The notes: generated by a model from the sequence alone, not told the origin. DNA of 34,734 nt from Paenibacillus etheri (GCF_001012825.1 NZ_LCZJ02000087.1:1-34734), one strand, 5' to 3'; shown: positions 1 through 8,587, numbered from the stretch's first letter. Numbers and translations are program-made.

Positions 1-95
1 TTCCACGCGTACCCATCCCGAACACGACCGTTAAGCCCTCCAGCGCCGATGGTACTTGGACCGAAGGGTCCTGGGAGAGTAGGACGTTGCCAAGC
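1..95 (+). rRNA. rrf: 5S ribosomal RNA, 3' part
   Basis: The sequence matches the conserved body and 3' end of bacterial 5S rRNA: a CCCATCCCGAACACG loop near the start, then GGTACTTGG, then GGGAGAGTAGGACGTTGCCAAGC at the end. Roughly 20 nt of the 5' end lie outside the window, judging from the usual length of about 117 nt. It is the last gene of an rRNA operon read rightward. An intrinsic terminator follows within a few bases. Confidence 0.95.
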
Positions 96-100
96 ACACG

Positions 101-138
101 AAGCCATTGTTGATTTATCAACAATGGCTTTTTTGTTC
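101..138 (+). terminator. Rho-independent terminator of the rRNA operon
   Basis: AAGCCATTGTTGA pairs perfectly with TCAACAATGGCTT across a four-base TTTA loop and is followed by a T-run. It lies just after the 5S rRNA 3' end and should end rRNA transcription. Confidence 0.93.
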
Positions 139-161
139 CCTTTATCGTTGAATTTAAATAA

Positions 162-364
162 TGTGGATAAGTTATGGTGAATTAACGAAATTATAAAAGT
201 TACTAACATGTGGATGAAATAATAAAATATATTCAAAATTGAAAGTAGTCCCCAATTTATGTGGATAGAGCAGTGGTATATGTGGATACTTCAAGTAAAT
301 GCAAGGATATTTTGCATGGAAGGAGGATAAACAATGGACAACAGTAGCAATCTTGTGTGGATAG
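162..364 (+). promoter_or_regulatory. Cluster of DnaA-box-like motifs
   Basis: Five copies of TGTGGAT occur on the same strand at 162, 209, 260, 281 and 356. The first (TGTGGATAA) is the exact complement of the DnaA box TTATCCACA. The others differ at one position (TGTGGATGA, TGTGGATAG, TGTGGATAC, TGTGGATAG). Four lie in an AT-rich non-coding stretch upstream of the thioesterase gene and the fifth lies inside its first codons. DnaA binding is an inference from the motif. No other feature was seen in 139-333. Confidence 0.35.
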
Positions 365-1089
365 AAGATTTTTCTGTACATGCGAGCGACACGGATTATC
401 GTTCGCAGGGTAAGTTATCCTTTATTCTGGATATCATGCAATGTGCGGCAGACTTCGCAGTGGGTAATTTGGGGATAAGTGTGGAAGAAATTCTGAACGC
501 AGGAATGGGCTGGATGATGATTACGTTAGATCTTGATTTTAAGCGTATTCCCCGCCCGAATGATGTACTTAGCGTACATACCTGGAGTAAAGGCACTAGA
601 GGGGCGCTGTGGCAACGGGATTATCGTATTTTCGATGCAGATCATATAGAGATCGCCACAGCACGATCCATATGGGCTTTAGTAGATATTGAGAAAAGAA
701 AGATACTCAGACCGAACGCTCTTCCAGTTCAGGTTAAGCATTATAATGGCGATTCAGTAGGTGATATGCCTGTCAAGGTAACGATCCCTTCTGATATCAC
801 TATGGATGAAGCTTATCGGTATCAGGTAAGATATAGTGGGCTGGATAGCAATGGACATTTGAATAATGCCCGATACGGGGATTTATGTTGTGATGCGCTC
901 AGTTTAGCGGAATGGGATAATGCAGAATTCAAACGCTTCCGGATCACTTATTTACAAGAAGCTAAGTTTGGGGATGAACTGACTATTTTACGTTCAGCTT
1001 TAACGGATGATGGTATATTTGTCCGTGGCCAGAATAGTGATATTGTATTTTTTGAAGCTTGTATTGAGTTGAAAGATGCAAATAAGTAA
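334..1089 (+). CDS. Acyl-ACP thioesterase (FatA-like, double hotdog)
   Basis: This 251-residue protein resembles bacterial members of the acyl-ACP thioesterase family (PF01643), which hydrolyse acyl-ACP to free fatty acid and ACP in the cytoplasm. The N-terminal hotdog includes a GMGWMMITLDLDF strand followed by RIPRPNDVLSVHTW. The second half contains VRYSGLDSNGHLNNARYGD (about residues 167-186), the conserved second-hotdog D-x-N-x-H-x-N-N-x-x-Y segment that holds the catalytic Asn/His. The ATG is preceded by AAGGAGGA at a good distance. It stands alone between the rRNA terminator and its own terminator, so it is probably monocistronic. The chain-length preference cannot be read from the sequence. 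Confidence 0.85.
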   Translation: MDNSSNLVWIEDFSVHASDTDYRSQGKLSFILDIMQCAADFAVGNLGISVEEILNAGMGWMMITLDLDFKRIPRPNDVLSVHTWSKGTRGALWQRDYRIFDADHIEIATARSIWALVDIEKRKILRPNALPVQVKHYNGDSVGDMPVKVTIPSDITMDEAYRYQVRYSGLDSNGHLNNARYGDLCCDALSLAEWDNAEFKRFRITYLQEAKFGDELTILRSALTDDGIFVRGQNSDIVFFEACIELKDANK

Positions 1090-1117
1090 AAAGTTTATAA
1101 ATATGGAATATTATTAT

Positions 1118-1160
1118 AAAAGCGATTTCTCCGAACATCAATCGGGGCAGTCGCTTTTTT
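1118..1160 (+). terminator. Rho-independent terminator after the thioesterase gene
   Basis: AAAAGCGA (1118-1125) pairs with TCGCTTTT (1151-1158). An inner CTCCGA/TCGGGG stem extends the hairpin and a T-run follows. Confidence 0.85.
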
Positions 1161-1210
1161 TATTGAAAAACAGATGATGTTTATAACATATTTGGAAAAA
1201 ATTTTGAGCC

Positions 1211-1240
1211 TGTCACAATTAAAGGGATCACATTCGTTAT
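1211..1240 (+). promoter_or_regulatory. Putative ECF-type promoter of the sigma/anti-sigma operon
   Basis: TGTCAC (1211-1216) is followed 18 nt later by CGTTAT (1235-1240). This resembles the bipartite TGwAAC/CGT promoters read by Bacillus ECF sigma factors, which usually transcribe their own operon. It lies about 35 nt upstream of the sigma gene. Autoregulation is an inference. Confidence 0.5.
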
Positions 1241-1272
1241 ATAGTTGTAGTCAATAACAAGGAGGTGATTCT

Positions 1273-1860
1273 TTGGAACGTCGCAGCCCCGGGGTCCAAG
1301 TGAATCAAACAATAATTAAAGAGGCTATTGATCAGGTTCTTGCGGGTAACCGCGAAGCCTATAGAACTATAATACAAACCTATGAAAGAAAGATTTATAC
1401 GTATTGCTATTATATTTTGAGAAGTCATGAAGAAGCAGAGGATGCTGTGCAAGATATATTTGTAAAAGTGTATCAGGAACTCAGACGTTATGAGAAACGA
1501 GTCTCTTTTAGAGCATGGCTTTATAAAGTGGCCTATCATCATTGTCTGGATCAGGTTCGCAAACGCAAACGAAGAAACCGTCTCTTGTCGCTATATAAAG
1601 AGCAGCAGCCGAAAGCCTATTATAATCCTAACGATGAGGAGCCATTGCAGAAGTTATTTATGGATGATCTGACAGCTGAAGAGAGCAATCTTCTGATTCT
1701 TAAGGTGGTAGAGCAGTACAGTTTTGAAGAAATGGGTCAGATTATGGATTGTAATTCAGCTACTTTACGCAAAAAATTTGAACGTCTACGCAAAAAGTTA
1801 GTCCGGCAAAGAATGAATGAAGGAGGAAGCCCTCATGGAGAAATGGCAAGATCCAACTGA
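1273..1860 (+). CDS. ECF-type RNA polymerase sigma factor
   Basis: This 195-residue sigma-70 family protein has only regions 2 and 4. Region 2 (about residues 27-95) carries the core-binding segment EEAEDAVQDIFVKVYQEL and the -10 recognition stretch FRAWLYKVAYHHCLD. A basic linker KRKRRNRL follows. Region 4 (about 130-180) has the helix-turn-helix QYSFEEMGQIMDCNSATLRK. The chosen start is TTG, because a perfect AAGGAGGTGA lies four bases upstream and no ATG fits. The 3' end overlaps the downstream DUF4179 gene by 26 bp, which suggests translational coupling and a sigma/anti-sigma pair. The activating signal is not visible. Confidence 0.92.
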   Translation: MERRSPGVQVNQTIIKEAIDQVLAGNREAYRTIIQTYERKIYTYCYYILRSHEEAEDAVQDIFVKVYQELRRYEKRVSFRAWLYKVAYHHCLDQVRKRKRRNRLLSLYKEQQPKAYYNPNDEEPLQKLFMDDLTAEESNLLILKVVEQYSFEEMGQIMDCNSATLRKKFERLRKKLVRQRMNEGGSPHGEMARSN

Positions 1861-3025
1861 AAGTCAGAAGATGGAGCACATTCGTCAAACGTTCCAAAAT
1901 CATGAAATGCCGGTAGAGAGTTTCAGCGATTCAATTATGAAGCGAATAGGAGACGAGGGAATGGAAAAACGAGCGTCAAGAAAAGGTGGGAATGATTTCC
2001 TGAAAAAATCATTGGTGGCTGCCGCGGCAGCAGCAGTGTTGGGTGCGGGAATAATCGGTAGCGGATTTATATCCCCCGTCATGGCTGAAACGTTGAAGCA
2101 GATTCCTGTTGTAGGAAGTATTTTTAAGGGTATTGACGATAAAGGTCTAAATGCTGCTGAAGAAAAAGGATTATCTACTGCGCCTAACCTAAGTGTCACC
2201 CATGATGGAGTGACTTTGAAGGTTACCGATGCCTATTATGACGGATCGCGGTTGGCTTTTGCGATTGAACGGGAAGGCATTGATAAGGATAAGATGATGG
2301 CAGAAATGTTTATTGAACCGATTGAATTCGATCCAGAGGTAAAAGAACAGCAGTATGCGAAAGTGACAATGAACCAGTCCGAAAAAGGGTTGTTGGGTTC
2401 AGCAGAAGTGAAATTGCCGAATGGAAAGAATCTGGAGAGCCAAATGTCGTCTTTTGGTGATGTTGAGGGGAAAAAGAATGCTATATTATACGATTATAGA
2501 AATCTAAATAATGTAGAGGCTTTGGGGAATGAATTTGAATTAAGCATCACTGTGCCGGTTACACAAATCGCAGAGCCTTTTGAAATCAAGGTACCGGTGA
2601 AAAAAGTAACGGAAGGAATTATCAAGCTTGATCTGAACCAAACAAAAGAGGCAGAAGAATTCAGTTATAGGATTACCAAGCTGGAATTAACTCCAGCAAC
2701 AAGCAGATTACAGCTCAGAGAAGAAGGTAAAGCGCCAACTGTGAAAGAAAAGGATGGATACACAACCTCTGAAATGTTCTATGAAATTGTTGATGAACTA
2801 GGCAATGCATTTTCTTCGAGTGGGTCATTCAACTTGCCGGCTATAGTCTATCCTATGGTAGACAAAGATTTCAGTCCGTTCCCACAAACACCAAAAACAA
2901 TTACAGTTAAGCCGTTTACTTACTCCATTGATGAGAGCCATAAAGCATTAAGAGATGAAGAAGGAATACAAGTTAAACATTATTATCCTGAGCTTGAACA
3001 AACGATTCAAGTGGAGCAAGAATAA
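1835..3025 (+). CDS. DUF4179 membrane protein, probable anti-sigma factor
   Basis: The 396-residue protein has a short N-terminal cytoplasmic part (about 1-55), one transmembrane helix (about 58-82, alanine rich) and a large outside domain with the DUF4179 signature ETLKQIPVVGSIFKGIDDKG followed by beta-rich sequence. DUF4179 proteins commonly sit beside ECF sigma genes and are thought to sequester the sigma factor at the membrane. No zinc anti-sigma HxxxCxxC motif is present. An earlier in-frame ATG at 1817 is rejected because AAGGAGGA at 1819-1826 lies just after it and serves the ATG at 1835. The gene overlaps the sigma gene. The anti-sigma role is inferred from context. Confidence 0.82.
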   Translation: MEKWQDPTESQKMEHIRQTFQNHEMPVESFSDSIMKRIGDEGMEKRASRKGGNDFLKKSLVAAAAAAVLGAGIIGSGFISPVMAETLKQIPVVGSIFKGIDDKGLNAAEEKGLSTAPNLSVTHDGVTLKVTDAYYDGSRLAFAIEREGIDKDKMMAEMFIEPIEFDPEVKEQQYAKVTMNQSEKGLLGSAEVKLPNGKNLESQMSSFGDVEGKKNAILYDYRNLNNVEALGNEFELSITVPVTQIAEPFEIKVPVKKVTEGIIKLDLNQTKEAEEFSYRITKLELTPATSRLQLREEGKAPTVKEKDGYTTSEMFYEIVDELGNAFSSSGSFNLPAIVYPMVDKDFSPFPQTPKTITVKPFTYSIDESHKALRDEEGIQVKHYYPELEQTIQVEQE

Positions 3026-3044
3026 CTATTAATCCCATAACCAA

Positions 3045-3083
3045 AAAAAGTCCGTGTCTGCATAGCAGATACGGGCTTTTTGT
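3045..3083 (+). terminator. Rho-independent terminator of the sigma operon
   Basis: AAAAAGTCCGTGTCTGC and GCAGATACGGGCTTTTT form a 17-bp stem with two G-T pairs and a short ATA loop, ending in a T-run. Confidence 0.9.
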
Positions 3084-3089
3084 TAAAAG

Positions 3090-3133
3090 ATAAGAATTTA
3101 TAAGCTAAACAACTATAATATCTTTATATTTCT
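3090..3133. repeat. 44-bp AT-rich interspersed repeat, copy 1
   Basis: ATAAGAATTTATA, seven variable bases, CAACTATAATATC, one variable base, then TTATATTTCT. The same blocks in the same order and spacing occur at 28316-28359. The ends are weakly inverted (ATAAGAA against TTATATTTCT). This copy lies between a rightward terminator and the 3' end of the leftward AraC-type gene. Confidence 0.6.
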
Positions 3134-4049
3134 AAGAGAAACGGTTGTCATTTATAAAAGACGACAACGTAGTCTCTTCTTGTGAAAATTCTAATGGAAT
3201 ATAGATTTCACTCACCGAGTTTTCGTTATCTGGTCCAAGGTAAAATTCACCATAATATTCCAATTCAAATGGAATGGATATCCTGTATTCTGTTTTCGGC
3301 AGCCAGATTCCGTAAATATATTTATACGTAGAAGGGATATCACAAGAGCGGCCCTTGTGGATGAATTTTAGATAACGTATGGGTGGCAATATATGCACGG
3401 GAAATTCCCGATTCTTGTCCGAATATATAGGGTTTAACTGGCAGGCACACATGATCGAAAATCCATTACTTTCATAGTCGTCTGGCCAGAAGCCAAGCTG
3501 ATAATATTGTTCAGGTTGTATTCTATCAGATATAGAAGCTACCTTGTTGAAAAGCAAAGGCCAAGTATCAGAAATGACGGAGAAATCATGGTCTACTTTA
3601 ACTACGGGTCCTTGAAGTACAATTTCCCCAAAATCAACGAGCTGGGGGGAGAGATTACTATTAGAAAGGACTTGAAGTAGATCCTGTTCATATAGTCTAG
3701 GGAGCAAAGGGAGTTTCGTTTCCGTAAGTCTTTTTCGGACAAGAGAGGGAGTCGTGTGTAGCATTCTTTTGAAGGCACGAGTAAAGGTCTCATAATTACT
3801 AAAGTTATAGTCTAATGAGATGTCCTGGAGTGAGCGTTCAGGCATTCGATGAATGTCCAAGGCTGCTTCAGTGATTTTGCGTCTGGCTATATAGTCGCCG
3901 GGTGCTATCCCAGTGACTGCTTGAAATAGACGGGTGAAATGATAAAGTGAGTATCCCATTTCTTTGGAGAGGACAGCTACAGGAAGAAACGTTATTAAGC
4001 GATCCTCAATGAGATCTAATGCTTGATTGATTAGTTGGCGATTGTTCAA
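3132..4049 (-). CDS. AraC-family regulator with GyrI-like effector domain
   Basis: The N-terminal third (to about residue 105) holds the two AraC helix-turn-helix motifs: a first around LSKEMGYSLYHFTRLFQAVTG and a second around ISLDYNFSNYETFTRAFKRM, followed by the usual TPSLVRK end. The C-terminal half (about 145-305) looks like a GyrI-like small-molecule-binding domain, with a predicted aromatic-rich pocket (YYQLGFWPDDYE, YKYIYGIWLP). Start choice: the ATG at 4064 has no ribosome site, while GGGAGGG six bases upstream of a TTG at 4049 does, giving 305 residues. It lies 50 bp downstream of trmO on the same strand, so the two may be cotranscribed. The ligand and targets are unknown. Confidence 0.85.
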   Translation of the reverse strand: MNNRQLINQALDLIEDRLITFLPVAVLSKEMGYSLYHFTRLFQAVTGIAPGDYIARRKITEAALDIHRMPERSLQDISLDYNFSNYETFTRAFKRMLHTTPSLVRKRLTETKLPLLPRLYEQDLLQVLSNSNLSPQLVDFGEIVLQGPVVKVDHDFSVISDTWPLLFNKVASISDRIQPEQYYQLGFWPDDYESNGFSIMCACQLNPIYSDKNREFPVHILPPIRYLKFIHKGRSCDIPSTYKYIYGIWLPKTEYRISIPFELEYYGEFYLGPDNENSVSEIYIPLEFSQEETTLSSFINDNRFS

Positions 4050-4099
4050 GAGATGCCCTCCCATAACAGTTATTAGAAATGGTATCCAACATGATTACT

Positions 4100-4546
4100 T
4101 CAATTATTTGTTGTCCAGTCCCCCCAATTAGCAGCCCAACCCGGAACAGTCACTTCCATTACGCGATCTGTACTAGGAAAATAGGCTTTGATATCGAGAA
4201 TTGGTGTTCCAGGATAGGTATCAAGCCCAGCCACCTCTACGATGCCAGAAGCTTCATCGACAGAGAGGATCGATGCTACACTAAGACCAATTGGATTAGG
4301 ACGAATAGGAGAACGTGAAGCGAATACCCCAGTTATTGTCTCGTCATAAGGAGGCTTAATCTGTGTAGTCTGGCGGAAATGATCAGCTGCAAACTCGTGC
4401 AGCCACCAAAGCACTTGGCAATGACTAAATTGAGATAAACCTCTAAGCGCCGGGCTAAATTCCGGTTTGATTTCCAGTCGCAAATTACTTGGCATACCTG
4501 TAACCCAACCTATAGGTACTATATTATAGCTTTCTTGTTCGTTCAT
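4100..4546 (-). CDS. trmO: tRNA (adenine-37 N6)-methyltransferase, TrmO/TsaA family
   Basis: This 148-residue protein belongs to the TsaA/UPF0066 family, whose characterised member TrmO uses S-adenosylmethionine to methylate N6 of t6A37 in tRNA. The hallmark GVFASRSPIRPNPIG is at residues 73-87 and PGTPILDIKAYFP at 112-124. The N-terminal PIGWVTG strand is also typical. The length fits the catalytic domain alone, without the C-terminal extension of the E. coli protein. AAAGGAG upstream supports the ATG. It is divergent from topB and upstream of an AraC-type gene. Substrate specificity within this family varies, so the reaction is inferred from family membership. Confidence 0.85.
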   Translation of the reverse strand: MNEQESYNIVPIGWVTGMPSNLRLEIKPEFSPALRGLSQFSHCQVLWWLHEFAADHFRQTTQIKPPYDETITGVFASRSPIRPNPIGLSVASILSVDEASGIVEVAGLDTYPGTPILDIKAYFPSTDRVMEVTVPGWAANWGDWTTNN

Positions 4547-4673
4547 TGACTATGACTCCTTTCGGGTATCAGATATTATTTAGTGTATAACGGAGTCACC
4601 CGGTAAAGCCTGACGATATTTGCTAACATTCATTTAATGATATAATGAAATTTGATGTGGAAAGGGGAGCATT

Positions 4674-6809
4674 ATGAAGACATTAGTATTGGCGGAGAAG
4701 CCGTCTGTTGCACGCGAGATCGCACGAGTCATGGGATGTAATAATAAACAGAAGAGTTATATTGAAGGTCCAAAATATGTGGTTACCTGGGCACTTGGTC
4801 ATTTGGTCGGCCTGGCAGAGCCTGAGGATTATAATAAGAAGTTTGCAACTTGGGCCTTGGAGGATTTGCCGATTTTACCGGAGAAAGCTAAGCTTAAGGT
4901 GCTGCGGGAGACAAATCAGCAATACAAAGCCGTGCAGCATCTAATGAAGCGTCAGGACATCGAGGAGCTTATTGTTGCTACAGATGCTGCCCGTGAAGGG
5001 GAGCTGCTGGCTCGCTGGATTATGAATATGGCAGGGTGGAAAAAGCCATTCCGGCGGCTATGGATATCCTCGCAGACTGATAAGGCGATTAAAGAGGGAT
5101 TCGCAAAGCTCCGCCCAGGTCGGGAATTTGATCGTCTGTATGAATCTGCACGTTGCCGAGCAGAGGCGGATTGGATGATTGGGCTGAATGTTACGCGGGC
5201 TTTGACTTGTAAGTTTGGTTCGCCGCTTTCCGCAGGACGGGTGCAAACGCCGACATTAGGGATGATCATGGATCGTGAACAGGAGATTACGAGTTTCCGT
5301 TCCGTTGATTTTGAGACGTTGACTGCAGATTTCGGAGATTTCCAAGCGGCTTGGCGGGCTAGTAATGGAGATGGGCGGATATTCGAAAAGGACAAGACGT
5401 CAAGCCTTAAGGATAAGCTTACTGGACGCAACGGACGTATTATAAAGGTACAAAAGAGTGAAAAGAGTGAGCCTCATCCACTCGCCTATGATCTGACTGA
5501 ATTGCAGCGTGATGCGAACCGGAAGTTCGGCTTCTCCGCGAAGCAGACCTCCAGTGTACTTCAGCGGTTATATGAGCAGCACAAGCTTGTCACTTACCCG
5601 CGTACGGACAGTCGTTATTTAACTTCAGATATGACAGGCACACTCAAGGAAAGATTGGACAGTGTGGCTGTCGGCCCATATGCAGCTTTGGCACGTCCAC
5701 TGCTTCGTAAACCGTTGCAGATTACGAAGCGGATCGTGGATGATAGTAAAGTAAGTGATCACCATGCCATTATTCCGACAGAGCAGACCGTATTGTTAAA
5801 TGGTTTGAGTACTGAAGAACGTAAGCTGTATGATCTGATTGTGCGACGTTTTATCAGTTTGTTCTACCCACCAGCTCGTTATGATGTGGTAGCTGTCAAC
5901 ATCAACGTGGAAGGTGAGAGCTTCCATGTGAAAGGGACGACAGTAAAAGATGCTGGCTGGCGTGAAGCGTACGGCGGAGATATGAGTAACGATGACGACG
6001 AGGAATCATCGGATGAGCCAGCAGCTGGCAGTGTAAAGTTGCCTGAGCTGCGCGAAGGGGCAACTGTCACGATTGGCCGCTGTATTGTGCGTCCTGGACG
6101 AACACAGCCACCGAAGCGTTATAATGAAGCTTCGCTTTTGACGCAAATGGAGAAGCACGGACTGGGAACCCCGGCAACCCGCGCGGATATTATCGAGAAG
6201 CTGGTAAGCTCCGATACCATTGAACGCCAAGGGAATTTGCTGCATCCGACTGGAAAGGGTAAGCAGCTGATTGAGTTGGTATCTACTCAGCTACGGACAC
6301 CGGATCTAACCGCGCGCTGGGAAGCTGAGCTGGAGAAAATAGCGCGTGGTCAAGGAAAACCGGAGCTCTTCTTACAAGGCATTCGCAGTATGGCACAGGA
6401 ACTGGTGACAGGCGTCAAAACTAGTGGAGCAGAATACAAACCGCATAATGTCTCGAACAGTAATTGTCCGGAATGCGGTACAAGACTACTGGAGAAAAAG
6501 AGCAAACGTGGTAAGCTGCTTGTATGCCCTGCAGATAACTGTGGTTATACCCGCGCCGGAGAGAAAAGACTATCGAATCGCCGCTGCCCTCAGTGCCATA
6601 AGAAAATGGAGCTTAAAGAGGGTAAAGCAGGTATGTTCGTACAATGTCTGGGCTGTGGCATCACAGAAACCTTGGATAAAGACCACAAGCATGTTAATAA
6701 ACGTGAACAGCAAAAGCTGGTGCAGCAATATAGTAAGCAAGAAAGCATTGGCTCTAACCTGGGGGAACTGCTGAAAGCAGCGCTTGAAGGGCAAAAGAAG
6801 GATAAGTAG
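4674..6809 (+). CDS. topB: DNA topoisomerase III (type IA)
   Basis: The 711-residue enzyme relaxes negatively supercoiled DNA and decatenates DNA through single-strand passage. The N-terminal Toprim domain shows AEKPSVAREIA (catalytic Glu8) and the acidic TDAAREGE motif (residues 103-110). The active-site tyrosine is Tyr308 in LVTYPRTDSRYL. The C-terminus has two zinc-ribbon-like modules: CPECG...CPADNCGY and CPQCHKKM...CLGCG (about 605-665). The length matches Bacillus TopB. The ATG follows GGAAAGGGGAG. A possible -10 TATAAT is at 4641-4646 but no good -35 was seen. It is monocistronic, with a terminator close behind. Confidence 0.95.
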   Translation: MKTLVLAEKPSVAREIARVMGCNNKQKSYIEGPKYVVTWALGHLVGLAEPEDYNKKFATWALEDLPILPEKAKLKVLRETNQQYKAVQHLMKRQDIEELIVATDAAREGELLARWIMNMAGWKKPFRRLWISSQTDKAIKEGFAKLRPGREFDRLYESARCRAEADWMIGLNVTRALTCKFGSPLSAGRVQTPTLGMIMDREQEITSFRSVDFETLTADFGDFQAAWRASNGDGRIFEKDKTSSLKDKLTGRNGRIIKVQKSEKSEPHPLAYDLTELQRDANRKFGFSAKQTSSVLQRLYEQHKLVTYPRTDSRYLTSDMTGTLKERLDSVAVGPYAALARPLLRKPLQITKRIVDDSKVSDHHAIIPTEQTVLLNGLSTEERKLYDLIVRRFISLFYPPARYDVVAVNINVEGESFHVKGTTVKDAGWREAYGGDMSNDDDEESSDEPAAGSVKLPELREGATVTIGRCIVRPGRTQPPKRYNEASLLTQMEKHGLGTPATRADIIEKLVSSDTIERQGNLLHPTGKGKQLIELVSTQLRTPDLTARWEAELEKIARGQGKPELFLQGIRSMAQELVTGVKTSGAEYKPHNVSNSNCPECGTRLLEKKSKRGKLLVCPADNCGYTRAGEKRLSNRRCPQCHKKMELKEGKAGMFVQCLGCGITETLDKDHKHVNKREQQKLVQQYSKQESIGSNLGELLKAALEGQKKDK

Positions 6810-6856
6810 AGAGGTAGGCCAACCCGTTGTTGCTACTAACTTCTGCTTAAATAATG

Positions 6857-6889
6857 AAGGCTGCTGAGTATCTCAGTAGCCTTTTTTCT
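6857..6889 (+). terminator. Rho-independent terminator after topB
   Basis: AAGGCTGCTGAG (6857-6868) pairs with CTCAGTAGCCTT (6872-6883) across a three-base loop with one G-T pair. A T-run follows. Confidence 0.9.
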
Positions 6890-6983
6890 GTCGGCGTAAG
6901 TTTTTGTGGTCTACAGATAGGCTTTGAATTAGAATGTTAAGCAAATACATAGAGCAGGTGATTGGGGTGGAGCTGAACAACAA

Positions 6984-8171
6984 GTGGATCAACTAAAAGC
7001 AGCAGATAGCCCACAGGGGCAAGGTGGTAGCAGGTTTTTCTTTCTCGTTATTGTATTTATGTTCTGGTTCTCTTCTTATATTTAGGTTCCGGTGCTTTCC
7101 CCTTATGTAGAGCATTTGGGAGCATCATATTTTATGGTGGACATGGTGCTTGGCGTATACGGGTTAATGCAGATTCTGTTCCGACTGCCGATTGGCATCG
7201 GTTCGGATTATTTGAATCGGCGGAGGCCGTTTATCTATTTGGGACTGATTGCGAGCGGGACCAGTTGCTTTCTTTTTATGTGGGGAGCACAGCCTGGTTG
7301 GGCATTGGCAGCACGTGCGGTATCCGGTATAGCGGCTTCGGCATGGGTTGTGTACACGGTAATGTTCGCAGGATATTTCCCGAAAGAGGAAGCTGGAAAA
7401 GCGATGGGCATGCTGCAATTCACTACGGTAATCGCCCAATTGACCAGTATGATGATCAGTGGCTATATGGTGGAGCATTGGGGCTGGAATACCCCGTTTC
7501 TGATGGGTGGAATTGTAGCGATTGCGGCGTTGTTGCTTGCTTTGCGATTGCCTGAACAAAAACAGGAGAAACGGAAAAGTGCAATCCAGCTCAAGGATCT
7601 AGCGGGTGTTATGAAGGAACCGCTCTTGGTAAGAGTTTCACTCCTGTCTGTATTGGCACACTGTGTGCTATTCATAACGATGTTCGGATATACTCCGAAC
7701 CAAGCCCTGAACATCGGAGCAAGCAAAGAAAGCTTGGGCTGGCTGACGCTCGCTTTTATGATTCCGCATGCTGTCGCGACCCTCTATGGCTCACGGACAT
7801 TTGGTAGGCTGCTAGGAGACAGGGGAACGCTTCTCATAGGCTTCACGGGAAGTGCATTGTTTACACTACTTATTCCTTCTATGCCGACGTTAGCGATGCT
7901 CTGTCTGACTCAGGTAGGAAACGGATTTATGCAGGGACTTATTTTTCCATTGTTGCTAGGCAAGTCGGTGTCAGAAGTAGATCCATATAAACGAGCAACA
8001 GCTATGGGATTCTATCAGGCTGTCTATGCGGTAGGTATGTCGGCGGGGCCGTTCGTGGCAGGCTGGATGAGTGCTCTGTATGGTTTGATCGGAGGGTTCT
8101 GGCTGGGTGGAATTGCGGCGGGGCTGGCTGCAGTGTTGTCATGGATATGGATGAAGGATGCGAAGCAGTGA
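6984..8171 (+). pseudogene. MFS transporter gene interrupted by an in-frame amber codon
   Basis: The long reading frame from 7092 encodes about 359 residues of a Major Facilitator Superfamily permease, with hydrophobic segments throughout and the A-motif-like loop GSDYLNRRRP between helices 2 and 3. Its apparent start is a GTG without a ribosome site, in the middle of what should be helix 1. The same frame continues upstream through RFFFLVIVFMFWFSSYI, then a TAG at 7083-7085, then VPVLSPYVEHLG, a sequence expected to be continuous in this family (often Y at the stop). A GTG at 6984 behind GGGGTGG could be the original start. The gene has therefore probably lost function, unless the stop is read through or a shortened protein starts at 7092. 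A sequencing error is also possible. Confidence 0.65.
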
Positions 8172-8216
8172 AACGTTAGAGGCGGGTTGCGAAGTTATCA
8201 GCGCGTGTAAGGATGA

Positions 8217-8246
8217 TTGGTTTTTTGTGAAAAAGAGGAATATAAT
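8217..8246 (+). promoter_or_regulatory. Possible sigma-A promoter for the DUF1294 gene
   Basis: TTGGTT (8217-8222), 18 nt, then a perfect TATAAT (8241-8246), about 38 nt upstream of the start codon. The -35 element is weak. Confidence 0.35.
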
Positions 8247-8283
8247 AGAGATAGATAGGAAGCAAGGAGGAGAGCCCGGGAGA

Positions 8284-8547
8284 ATGGTCAAGGTTATAAT
8301 GTTGTGGTTTGTGGTAATTAATATTATCGGGTATGTAGTGATGTCCGAAGACAAGAACAAAGCCCGTAAACGGCGAGAACGTGTACCTGAGAAGACACTT
8401 TTTCTGCTGGCAGCTATGGGCGGGGCACTAGGCGTGCTGATTGCCATGTATCGTAAGCGCCACAAGACGCGACATATGTCCTTTAGGATCGGAATTCCGT
8501 TACTTCTGTTGCTGAATATCTTTTTGTACAGCTATTTTTTAAGGTGA
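8284..8547 (+). CDS. DUF1294 small membrane protein
   Basis: This 87-residue protein has three hydrophobic segments: about 3-19, 39-55 and 69-84. The middle carries KARKRRERVPEKTLFLLAAMGGALG, and KRHKTRHMSFRIGIP follows; both are characteristic of the DUF1294 family of small integral membrane proteins of unknown function. The ATG at 8284 is chosen because AAGGAGGA lies 12 bases upstream. A longer frame open from 8158 has no ribosome site and overlaps the preceding gene. No partner can be named from the neighbours. Confidence 0.85.
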   Translation: MVKVIMLWFVVINIIGYVVMSEDKNKARKRRERVPEKTLFLLAAMGGALGVLIAMYRKRHKTRHMSFRIGIPLLLLLNIFLYSYFLR

Positions 8548-8587
8548 TAGTCTTAATGATTACAAACTAGAAAAAGAGGTGGCGTAC

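Noticed and set aside
172-381. 69-residue leftward ORF next to the rRNA terminator
   Set aside because: Repetitive YPHK/YPH-type translation produced by the complement of the TGTGGAT motifs; no start site.
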